A DNA stretch of 64,000 bases from Pontederia crassipes (taxonomy: Eukaryota > Streptophyta > Magnoliopsida > Commelinales > Pontederiaceae), in assembly GCA_030549335.1 (NCBI GenBank), contig CM060187.1, positions 4,340,001 through 4,404,000 on the forward strand, in the 5' to 3' direction. The position numbers were made by a program, and so were the translations under genes. Position 1 is the first letter of the stretch. Each line of letters starts with the position of its first letter. Positions 11,955-22,554 of this stretch are shown piece after piece. A model generated the notes under the pieces. The model did not search any database. It worked only from the letters and a program-made list of their open reading frames with translations, and was not told where the DNA came from.

Positions 11955-13160
11955 GCAATATTTTTAGAACCGAATCGATGATCGGATCAGACTTATTACT
12001 AGATGATCAATCCAATTGGATTCAACTAGATTGAATCGAATTTTATTAAAATAATATTATTTATAATAATTATAAAGATATAATATAAGTTACATGATAT
12101 AATATATGAATATTGTACTAATAATCTATTAATAATATTAAAAAATAAGATAACATAATTTTTATTTATTAAAAATTGTAATAATGATAAATAATAGTGA
12201 TAACATATAAATATAAATAGATTATTATTAACTTAATATCTATTATTTAATTATTATTGATGCTATATTAATAATTTTTATCTTAAAATATTCTTATTTC
12301 TTTAATACTTTCCTTTTTATTTTCTTTATTTATGCCCTTTGATAATTTGTCATATTTTAATGCTATTCAATTTTAAATACTTACTTTTTTTATTTCAATT
12401 ATTATCTAATTTTATACATATCATATTCCCTCCTCTTTAACCTTCCTTATATTTCTTTCTTTTTTTCTTTTTTAACTTTCCTATTTTTGTCATTTTTGAA
12501 ATTTTTTTCGAAATTTGAGTCAATTCAATATTATTGCGACGGTTTGGACCGTCGCTAATTATATTAATAAAATATTTCTCATATAATATTATTATATATT
12601 TACCGACGGTTACGACTGTCGGAAATTACGGCGAATGTTGAGACGGATGGATATTCGTCGAAAATATCGACGTTCCTGATCGTCAAAAAATAAATAATGA
12701 TATAAAAATTACATAATTTATTTTTTTATTTTCGATGGTCGTAACCGTCGGAAAAGCCGTCGAAAAAATTAAATAATAATATAATAAATTACATAATTTA
12801 TTTTTTTAATTTCCGACGGTTCTAACTGTCGAAAAAATTATCGAAAATTGCGACGGATCAATATCCGTCGAAAATATCGACGTTCCTAATCGTCGAAAAA
12901 TAAAATAATAATATAATAAATTTTCGACGGTCGTGACCGTCGAAAAATCCGTCGGAAATGAAACCGTCGAAAAATCCATCGCAAATTGCGACGGATTTCT
13001 ATCCGTCAAAAATTGCCCTTCGGAAAATGACAATTTTCTTATAGTGCAACCGGTTAGGTTTAATAAGATTTTTCCGATTCAGCGTCAAAATCGATTTTGA
13101 CGCATAAATAAATCAGATCACTGGTCGATTCGTCGAACCGACCGATCTAGTATGGTTTTG
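11955..13160 (+). mobile_element. AT-rich MITE copy A, interrupted by a CACTA end
   Basis: Positions 11995-12510 match 42280-42800 closely; both carry the block ATTTTATTAAAATAATATTA. The outer ends (near 11957 and 13155) are imperfect inverted repeats containing CAAT(A/G)TTTT and AACCGAAT/AACCATA-type sequence. The right part of the repeat resumes after the CACTA segment at about 13047. I infer a roughly 0.7-kb non-coding DNA transposon family with three copies in this window; the others are at 42.3 kb and, inverted, at 45.7 kb. Confidence 0.55.
12530..13046 (+). mobile_element. 3' end of a CACTA transposon, truncated
   Basis: Matches the last 580 bp of the complete CACTA element at 21494-23349. 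Shared features include the GACGGTTTGGA(C/T)(C/T)GTCGC line, the repeated subterminal motif with CGACGG...CCGTCG arms, and the end TTTTCTTATAGTG (13034-13046). The reverse complement of that end is the CACTATAAGAAAA terminus of En/Spm-type elements. The other terminus is missing, so this copy is 5' truncated. Confidence 0.7.
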
Positions 13161-13614
13161 AAAACATTGGGGTAGAGTACATTATAGAAGGCCTACGCAC
13201 TACATCTGCTAGAGTAATTAAATTCGATTATGAGAAGTAAACCTGTATTATTATCACGAGTGTAGTAATTAAACATGCCATTACGTTGATTATTATTAAC
13301 TCTTAGTCCAAATTTTTTATTCCTTTGAGTTGGGATCCAAGACTTGCTTTGATAATTAAATAGAATATAAAGTAATGCATGTATATATCTCTCTCTCTCT
13401 ATATATATATAAATTAAAAATATTTATAATTCAAATATATATATTATCATAAAACTATTTATCTATTCTATTTTAAATTATATTTTCTATTTACATATGG
13501 TAGTTGAAAAAGAGACAACAATCCGGCCACAATAAACAATCATCAAATCTTTTATTTTCCAGTAAGAAAACTCATCCTATCTGATCATTAGACATTTAAT
13601 TCCGTGCCATTAAG

Positions 13615-13618
13615 TTCT

Positions 13619-13640
<22 letters not shown>
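13615..13640. repeat. (CT)n microsatellite
   Basis: A run of CT dinucleotides followed by ACACACACAA, about 500 bp downstream of the SMR gene's stop codon. Confidence 0.9.
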
Positions 13641-13649
<9 letters not shown>

Positions 13650-14135
13650 AACACAGACATTTCGCTCTCATGTGTCGTGCAGCTTAAACAGAAATCGGAA
13701 GGAACAGCAGCTCGTATTTTGAAAAGGGAGACGACAGTTTGCCATTCTTTGAGCAGCGGCATACAATAATTCTTAGAATCGGCTTCTGTACCAACGATAT
13801 ATATATTGTCAGGCTATTCCAGTTTTAAACTACAAAGTACATTACTTTATGAATCTCATAAATAATTAAATTCCCCGTCGAGAAGTAAATGAAAATACTT
13901 CAAAAATAACGAAAACATATATGATATTAATGCACGTAAAAATCACAGCTGAACTATATATGTATTATTTTCATGAAAACTAAGAAGCAGGAAATTAAGC
14001 GAAAAGATCATATATATATATATATATATTAAGTAAAAAAAACTTAATTGCACGTGATCGTAGGAAAAAAAAAAAGAAACACAAGAGAGAGAAGAGATCA
14101 AGAACCGAATTCATATTAATACATATATAACAATT

Positions 14136-14507
14136 TTATGACTGATCTGATCGACATACTCTTATCTTTTTGCTCGCTGGCCACGGCAGCGAGAAGAAGA
14201 CAGACGCGAGGTCGTCCGGCACTGGGTGGAAGCCCCTCGCCGGCGCCGGCGTCGTGAACATTTTTTTTCTCTTCGCAGGCCGCGGCTTCCTAGGTACCGG
14301 AGGACACAGCAACGCCGGCTTGAGCACGTGTTCTTCGGACCTCGGTGTTGTAACGCGCTCCTCTTCCGCCGCGGCTGCTGCGGGCTGCCGCTTATCGACG
14401 GAGCTTCTGGGCTTTGACGGCGGCTGTCGGTCATCTTCCACTGGCTCGGCGTCGCCCCCGGAGGTTCTGATTGGTGGCAATTCGCGGAGCATGAGCTCAG
14501 AGGCCAT
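14136..14507 (-). CDS. SIAMESE-RELATED (SMR) cyclin-dependent kinase inhibitor
   Basis: A 123-aa intronless protein. SMR proteins are small plant-specific nuclear inhibitors that bind CDK-cyclin complexes, stop mitotic cycling and favour endoreduplication, often after stress or DNA damage. The family's motifs appear in order: an N-terminal ELMLRELPPI block (residues 4-13), TTPRSEEH (53-60), the CPPVPRKPRPAKRKK proline/basic block (68-82, also a likely nuclear signal), and a C-terminal DDLASVFFSLP (98-108). Length is typical for the family (about 80-130 aa). An Ala-rich linker (43-47) is GC-rich low-complexity sequence. The ATG at 14507 is the first in frame and places the N-terminal motif correctly. 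A TATA box lies about 340 bp upstream. Codon use is strongly GC-biased against AT-rich flanks. The specific paralogue cannot be named. Confidence 0.85.
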   Translation of the reverse strand: MASELMLRELPPIRTSGGDAEPVEDDRQPPSKPRSSVDKRQPAAAAAEEERVTTPRSEEHVLKPALLCPPVPRKPRPAKRKKMFTTPAPARGFHPVPDDLASVFFSLPWPASKKIRVCRSDQS

Positions 14508-14847
14508 CGCTAGCTAGGTACGTAGCTCTCGATCGATGCGATCAGTGTTGTATGGGGATCGATCGAGCTGGAGATCTCCGACTGTGCACTGCGCTGTGCT
14601 GCAGGTTTTAGTTGGAAGGCGACAAAGAAATAAATGATGCGGAAGCGTAAGAGGAGGGAGAGAAGGCCCGGGAGTCGCAGGAGCTGAAATTGGCAGGCGT
14701 GGAGACACATGAGATGATGGTGATGATGGAGTGAGAGGCAAAAGGGTGAACAGAATTATATGATGAGGTAGTGCAAGAGGGAGAGAGAGAGAGAGATGGA
14801 AGGTAAGGGAAAAGGAGAATACAAGAAAATGGGAAGTTAAAGGATTG

Positions 14848-14853
14848 TATATA
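14848..14853 (-). promoter_or_regulatory. Candidate TATA box of the SMR gene
   Basis: CTCTATATACAAT on the minus strand, 341 bp upstream of the ATG. The intervening leader is pyrimidine-rich, with CT repeats at about 14778-14796, as in many plant 5' UTRs. Confidence 0.45.
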
Positions 14854-14904
14854 GAGGGCAATCACATTTAAGAATTTATTCGATCCAATTAACTTGATCA
14901 CGTA

Positions 14905-16565
14905 CTATTTTCTGGCTAAAAAAATAAACAATAAAGTGATACATAAACTTAGAAGATATGTGTTGGAAGCTTTATCTCTACGCGACGTGGGACGATTTAC
15001 CGAATTAATTAAACATAAACTTAAAAAAAACTCTTTGTAAACATATTACTGACTTAAATTATACGAATATTATCAAGTTAAATGAAGTTGAATATGGAAT
15101 TAAGTAGATTACTTGAATTGTAATGTAATAAATATAGCTAGACCAAAAAATGAATTTTAGAGTTTAGTTTTAAATTGTCGAGATGTATAATTTGACCAAT
15201 CTAATTTATAATGTTTAGACTATCAATATTTTAAACCAATGACACTCAATGAATGCAATCGTTGAAGTAATAAGGTAATGAGTATAAATATTGTTCTCTG
15301 GAGGGTGAGTAATAATTATTAACTTATTCTACTTGTTAATTGAGAAAAGAGATAAGTTTGGATTTTCTAACTATAAAAGTATAGAATTGATAGACTAGAA
15401 GTTCTCTTGATTTACACCACTATCATATATATGGGTCCTTGAGTATGAAATTCATATGATGAATCAATAAAGTAAAATTTTCAAATTAAATTAACCAATA
15501 TCTTAGACTTTAATTCCTATCTTGAGAGTAATAAAAAAATATTTGTTTCTATCTTTAATTTAATTTGTTATTTCTCAAAATGCATTCAATTGGAATGTTA
15601 AAGTTAGAGATTTTTTAAATCACCTTAATAACAACACAATTGAGTCTTTTACGGTTTCACCAACTACGATATGCAAGATATAAGAACTCTAAACAATCCA
15701 AATGAATCTAAGAACTTCTTTTCAGATAATAAATAGATTCATAAGAATTAAATCTCAGAAATATCATTGAAATCATTCAAGCTATTGATTAATCAAGTTA
15801 AATACATAAGAAAAACATACATAAATAGGATTCAATCAAGATAATTCTAAGAGAAAGTTACTCCATAGAACTAAAACACAACATCAAATCTAATAATTAT
15901 TTCAGGAAAGATAACCTGTTCCGAAGGATGCCACGACCGTTATAAAGACCAATCTTGGAGCCATTCTATTGTTCGTTCACAACAATTCTGAAGGATGTCA
16001 TGGTCGGTATAGAGCTTGATTTCCTCTGGTTGTTCTTAGCTATTAGTCACAGGTGTGATAGATGGTGTCACAACTGTGGCGGTGCTTCAAGGGTCTTATT
16101 GCAACTTTTCTCGACTAAATTTTTCATATTGTTGTTTCCTACCATAAATTTATCCAAACTTAAGTAAACATCAAATCCAAAAATAATTTTATCTCAAAAT
16201 AACTTGATAACTACTTTCTAGCACAAAGATGTCCTAAAAAACTAATTAAATACCCTAACTACTGTATGAATTTTTTGTGCATCACTCAATCCAAAAAAAA
16301 AACAATGAAATTGACCACCACTTTTTTTCTTTTTCTAAAAAAATCAGGGTAATATTTTATGTTTAAAAATTTATCTTAAGTTTATAGGTTAATTTTTCTT
16401 TGTGAAAAAAAAATCACTGGACCACTTTCATTCCCACTATACACATAAAAGTAAAATAAAAGAAGTATAGCAAGGGCATCCTCCTCTTTAATGGTGTAGG
16501 GTGGGAAATGCTTCTTATTTCTTGTGAACAGAAGAAATCTTTTCTCCTTTGTGGTTATCAGAATA
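14905..16565. other. AT-rich intergenic stretch
   Basis: This covers the SMR upstream region and beyond. No coding region, transposon end or RNA gene was supported. The short open frames at 15955 and 16382 have no recognisable motif. Confidence 0.4.
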
Positions 16566-16571
16566 ATTTCC

Positions 16572-17410
16572 AAAAATGGTACCCCAACTTTAATGCTAAT
16601 ATCAAATTAGTACCCAAACTTTGAAAAATAACAAATTAGTTCCACAACTACTTAAACATTTCAAATTTAGTCCCTTTCACATATTAATTATTATTAATAC
16701 CTAATAGATAATAGATTTTAATCATAAATAATAATTTAACATTTTATTATGATAGAATAAAAAATAACCTATATCTACATTTACATACTATATTAAAATG
16801 AAAATTTTATCATGCCACATGCCATTATCTCATATTTTTGAGGAAAAAATGTACATAGTTAATCATTTTTTAATCAAAATAGAAGTATTAACTTTAAAAT
16901 GAATTATCTTATCCAAATGTTTTAAGAACTGAAAATCTATATTTATATACTAATAAAGTTGCTCTTTACAGTTAAAAAATGTTAAAAGTCTATAAAAATA
17001 TTTTTAATAATTAAAATAGATAATAAAATATGAATTTCTATTTAAGAATTAAGAAAATTTATCAATGTAACTATTGCAGCACACTCGTTAAAATACATTA
17101 TCTAATCAAAATATATGAGAGATAAACTTATGGCATGATAATAAATATTTTTTAATTGAAAAGGAATTATCTATGTAAACTTTAATATAGTACATAAAGG
17201 TAGATATATGTTAATTCTTATTCTATCACAATAAATATTAAATCATCATTTATGATTTAAAGTTATTTTATAATATTTATTAAAATAAGTAATTAGTGAA
17301 AGGGACTAAATTTGAAATATTTAAATAGTTGGGGACCAATTTGTTACTTTTAAAAGTTGAGGTACTAATTTGATATTAGCATTAAAGTTGGGATACTATT
17401 GTTTAAAATT
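16572..17410. mobile_element. Long-TIR MITE
   Basis: The two ends are inverted copies over about 105 bp. The left end reads ...TACCCCAACTTTAATGCTAA... and the reverse complement of the right end reads ...TATCCCAACTTTAATGCTAA.... Both continue through TATCAAATTAGTACC and end at TTTAGTCCCTTTCAC. The roughly 0.6-kb centre is AT-rich and non-coding. No clear target-site duplication was seen, so the class is undecided. Confidence 0.75.
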
Positions 17411-18235
17411 ATTCCGAAAGTTGAGATTTAATGTGAAAAATAAAGGCATATAGTACTGTTAAACCTCTGTTTGGCAACAAAAAAAAAAAAAAAAGAGTTT
17501 GAAGTAGCGTTTGTGTTTGGTAAATTAAATCTAGTAATAATGTTTGACTGTTAATTAGAAATTTTAAATAAACCAATATGATTAACGTTTAGAGGATAAA
17601 TAGTAGAGGGTGAATCTTTATTTTAAATCCATCCTTGTAGTATTAAATTACATTCGCTACATTTATTATAAATAATTTAGATGTGTATAATAATTATATT
17701 ACGTTTAGAATTTAAATTATTTGATGTAATATTATAATTATTATTTTAATAATTATTAAATATAAGAGAAATGGATAATTTGGTTTTAAGTTAAAATTTA
17801 TTATTCTTTATGAAAAATTGACATTTAAAGTAATAAATAAAAAATATTTCATTCAAAATAAAAGTTAATTTTATATAAGATCTAAAATTAAATACTTTAT
17901 TAGCTTATGTTTGTTTATGCCATTTTATATAGGTGATCTAATTCAATTGCTAAATTTATTAAATTTTTATTTATTAATCTCTTAATCGAACCTTTAAAAT
18001 GCTAATCTATTCGTTGATCAAACCGGTATCCACTATTAAACCATTAAATTTATCAAACATAACATAAATTATGACAGCTAGAGCAGATTGTATATCAATT
18101 TTGATTAGGGTTTATTTATTTTACCTAAAATGATTATATGCTATCATAAGTAACATTTTTCTGCAATATAATTTAGTTTGTTTTCCTTTCATCAAATTGA
18201 ATAAATTAAGAGCATAATAAAGATTAAACATGGAA
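17411..18235. other. AT-rich stretch, nothing recognised
   Basis: AT-rich DNA with a run of about 17 A near 17480; no supported feature. Confidence 0.4.
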
Positions 18236-18239
18236 ACAA

Positions 18240-19965
18240 TGACCCCAATTCAATGAAGGAATCCAAAGATGATGCCACAACATGTATATACATGTCAGTG
18301 GCAAGCTTACATTAACTTGTTGCTGAAGGCCTTTTTAGGACCACTTTCTCATCAAATCTCTGTCTGAACCACTTTAATTCTATCTGTGCATGCATTATGC
18401 ATCCAAATTCAATTATGTTTTTTTTTTCTTGTTCCAGCATGCAACTTTGCATGCATCAGAGATCACTGTCCATGGAAGACATCTTTTTGACGCTTCAGTT
18501 GCCCACACCAATTCATTGATTCAAATCCTCTACTTAATCACCTTTTGACCTCAACATTTCTGGAGGATTTTTCATGACAGGTTTTGTATAACAGAAATGC
18601 AGAAAGTTATCTGCAATGAAAGGTGGTGGTAGCATCTGTCGCAAAAGAGGAGCTTAATTAAATGGCAGATCGAACAAACTCCTCCTTTCGTCTTCTTCAT
18701 CGTAGCAGCAATCAAAGTGTTAAAAAGATTGGGATCAAAGAAGAAACAGTTCGACAGGAGTTGCTCTCTGCAACTGAGCAAGCGTACTTTTATGGTCACT
18801 ATGTTTCAGAATGAAAGCTGAATGGGACGAACATGTTGTGTTTTCCTGAAAGAAGAGCTGGAAAATTTTTCCATGTGAAGAAAAAAAAATGGATGCTACT
18901 ATAAACAGATTCAATTAATCTTTGAGTGTTAGTATAGAGCAGAAAAAGGAAGCCTGCACTTTTCAGCCCATGGTTAAACAGATGGTTTACATGATACCTT
19001 ACATGCTTCATCTGTAACACGTAAAAAGAATGCATGAAAGGCAGTAAATTGGAAAGTTCACACAGTCCTCCCAGTGCTTTCATGCATGTTCTATTTACAC
19101 TCGTCATGGAACTGTAAAAGAAACAAGAAAGCATCAACCAAGAGTTCGATTTTTGCGCTGTTTAGTGCTTGTTGAGAACTTATCATGATATTAAGAAAGA
19201 TTGATTGGGCAACTGAAGGACGACTGGTCAGTGTTTTACTGTGATGCACTGGAGGAAGATGCAAGAGGTACTGCATATGGGGAGGCCAAGGAAGAGATGA
19301 GGGGCATGCCATTCATGGAACTGACAGCATCAAAAGAAGGTCCCAAAAGGAGGAGGCGTTAAATTTAGTGAAGGGAGAGAACAATGTAAGAATTCAGGGA
19401 ATGAAGCCAAGGAAAACTGAACAGCTTGTGTTGATACACATCAGGCAAAAGCATCAGTTCCATAGGACAGAGAAAGAAGTAGAAACCAAAACAATTCCAC
19501 TTTTACAACCAGTAAAAGAAAAGAAAACAACAAGTTCCCTATAAGCACAAATCAATCAACCACACTTGAATGCATGGTGCAAGCTAAAGTGGAAGAACAT
19601 AATGATTCATTTCTCCCTTTCTTTATAATTCATGGCTGCTGAGCTTTACACCACTTAAAAAAAATTGAACTTTAATCTTTAACCCACATGCTCAACATCA
19701 TCATGCACATGAATGAGAGGAAGGAAAAAAAAGGGGAGGGGGGAGAGAAAGAGAGATGTTGCTTGCATTGTATTTAAAGTTACTGCATGCTGATTTCTCA
19801 CCGTGGTCCTGACTGAAAGAATGTGAGGAAGAAATAATTTAAGAAGCGGAAAAGATGCTGCAATCACAAGAAAGCGAGAACAGACGGGCGCAAATTTAAC
19901 CATAGAACCTTTTCTTGTGTTTAGCTCTACATGCTGTGTGCTGGTAAGAAATTGCACAAATTGTA
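18240..19965. other. Low-copy-looking region without a supported gene
   Basis: Base composition is more balanced than the flanks and no transposon signature, long terminal repeat or tandem array was seen. The open frames on the minus strand (18572-19957) overlap one another and have no recognisable domain. I looked for common plant microRNAs by eye (156, 159, 160, 164, 166, 167, 172, 319, 390, 393, 396, 399) and for a TAS3-type site, and found none. It could be a non-coding transcript, a regulatory region or a decayed gene. Confidence 0.35.
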
Positions 19966-20439
19966 TATAAACTATTCAATAATTTTAGCTATAATTCATA
20001 ATTCGAAATCTAACTTTTATATATGATTCTACACGGTGTCAATAAATAATTGGTTAGTATAAACATTGATAATATATCGTTGTCTAATTTTATTTTATCA
20101 TGTTGCATAGTCAATTAATCACGAGTTTAATTCATTCAATCACAGGTTTGGAATGGCTGCAAGCAAAAATAACTTTGTAAATACTATATTGATACCAAAT
20201 GTGAATTATAAGTCTGACAAAATAACTGGGAAGCACATAAAATACTAAAAATCATAATTATGAATCAACGATTTCTTTTCATAATTTCGAAGTCATGATC
20301 TCTTCCAATGATCAAAACTAAAAATTAAACTTTGAATTATCAACTCGTTTGCTTCTAAGTTTAAAATTCAAATTCTCTAGTGAAATTATGAATGTCAATT
20401 CACGTGACGAAAGAAATATAAATGATGGTAGATTCAGCA

Positions 20440-20566
20440 AAAGGCCCAATAGGCTTATGACAAGTCCATGGGAAAAATTATAAATTATTATTATTATTAA
20501 GCATAAGGCCCAAAAGGATTATGACAAGCCCATGAGAAAAAGTATTATTATTATTATTATTATTAT
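20440..20566. repeat. Short tandem duplication with (ATT)n
   Basis: The unit containing AAGGCCCAA(T/A)AGG(C/A)TTATGACAAG, followed by an ATT run, occurs twice about 68 bp apart. Confidence 0.7.
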
Positions 20567-22064
20567 GTACTTTAAACAATGTAAACTATCTACAGTACCT
20601 TTTTTTTTTCTGGTGAGTTCAAGCTCCAGTGGAATTAAGAGAAGTTTTACTTTCGTATAATTATCAGGACATATGCAATTTTTTTTTAAAACAAAGGATG
20701 CATTAATTTAACTGGGGTGACCAAATTGGTCCATAGACAAAATATGTCGGAGACTCTGCTGAAGCTCCCCAAAAATATTATCATTCTTACATCTACCCAT
20801 TTTAGCCAAATAATCACCTTGTTTTTAGGTCTACGGCAAAAAATACATTTGAAGTTTATAAAAGAGACAGCTAGATTGAGAATATCATTGATCAAGGACC
20901 ACAATTTCCATGGTGGCTTGCACTTCCGATTAATAATATCAATTAGCTTGGATGAATCAGCTTCCAAAATAATGTTTTGTAGTCCAATTTGCATTCCAAT
21001 CTTGAGTCCCCAGAGAGCACCGGGGGCTTATGACTACATGAAATGTCCCCTGCACAGATAAGCATAACATTTCAAAAAAAAAAAAGAGAAAAAGAGATAA
21101 GCATAACATTAGGATACTGAATTATAAACCCCACTCCGTCAAAAGGAGTCGACGAAATTGATTTTGGCCCACGAAGAAGACAAGGTTCCCACTTGCCGAC
21201 CGCAAGGTCATGAGGGGAAAAGAGGTGTGTGACAAACGCCTCAGGACTCAGGACAGTGGTGGTTGCTTTTTGGAACTAAATTGAATTTCATTTCTTTCCT
21301 TCCAAATGATTAAAAAAGAGAGCAATTAAATAGTGCAGCGAACTCATGGATTCATAAAAAATATTAGAACTTCCTTAAACCAATCATCACTCATCCAAGT
21401 TTGCATAAATTGAAGTCATAAGTTAACTGGGATTAAAAGAGGCATCACAGATTTTTTTGATGCAGAACATTCAAAGAAGAAGTTTCAAGCATACACTACA
21501 AGAAATATGGGAATTACAGACGGTTTCGATCATCTGTAATTTCCCCGAAAACCATTGGAAACGTCGTTTTCGGCGATTTTTTCGATGGAATCGATTCGTC
21601 CGAAAAATAGTTGTTGCAAATCAATTTCCGACGGTTGGAAAAGAAATGCCGAAAATTTCGACGAATTTCTGATGGTCACGACCGCCAATATTTGTGGCGG
21701 TCGATGAAACCATAAAAAATTCGACGGTCGTGACTGCCGATATTTGCGGCGGTCGACGAAATCGTTGAAAACACGGTTGAAAAATAAACGCCGGAAATTT
21801 TGACGGATTTTCGATGGTCACGACCGCCAATATTTGTGCCGGTCGATGAAACCATCAAAAATTCGGCCTTTGTGACCGCCGATATTTGCGGCAGTCGGCG
21901 AAACCGTAAAAAACTTCGGCGGTCATGACAGCCGAAGTTTTTGACAGTTTCGTTGACAGCTGCAAATATCGACGGTTGCTACCGCCGAAATTTTCGGCAA
22001 TCGTCGCGCGATCGCCGAAGTTTCAACAGTCAAAACTGTTGCCAAGAATTTTTATAATATAAAA

Positions 22065-22490
22065 AAATTAGCCGGCCGATGGCCAGATTCGGCCGTCAGG
22101 CGGTCAACGCCAGCGGCCAGATTTGGCCGCCAGGCGGCCAACATCAACGGCCAGCGACCGAGATCCGGCCGCCAATGGTCGAGCGGCCGGATCCAGCCGC
22201 CAGCCGGCCGAGGTCGGATTCGGTCGCCAGCAGGCCGAGCAGTTGGCCGGCCGGCCGCGGCCAAATCCGGCGGCCACAGGCTGGATCTGGCCGCCAACGA
22301 CGAGATCCAGCCGCCAATGACGAGATCCAGCCGCCTTGCAGTCGATCCGGCCACCAGCGGCGAGATCCAGCCGCCTGGCGGTCTGGGCCAAAGAGAGAGA
22401 GATGTTGGCGGGAGAGGGTCGCCGGCGGTCGACGCTTGACGTCCGATCAGAGGCTCGCCGGCCGGAGAGGGAGAGGGAGAGAGAGAGAGG
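22065..22490. repeat. GC-rich degenerate repeat core of the CACTA element
   Basis: A block rich in GGCC and CCGCC with loosely repeated GATCC(A/G)GCCGCC units. Open frames on both strands here are low-complexity Ala/Arg/Pro/Gly sequence and are not considered genes. Confidence 0.65.
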
Positions 22491-22511
22491 AGAGGAGGAA
22501 AGAAATAAAGG

Positions 22512-22512
<1 letters not shown>

Positions 22513-22551
<39 letters not shown>
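22513..22551. repeat. (AT)n microsatellite
   Basis: An uninterrupted AT dinucleotide run inside the CACTA element. Confidence 0.9.

Positions 22552-22554
<3 letters not shown>

Noticed and set aside
14162-14517. Other frames over the SMR gene on both strands
   Set aside because: Low-complexity shadows. Only the frame 14507-14136 carries the SMR motifs.
18493-19218. 12-bp inverted match CTTCAGTTGCCC / GGGCAACTGAAG
   Set aside because: A pair this short, 0.7 kb apart, is expected by chance in a 64-kb window.
18572-19957. Minus-strand frames of 73-112 codons
   Set aside because: No recognisable domain and several overlapping frames; left as an unassigned region.
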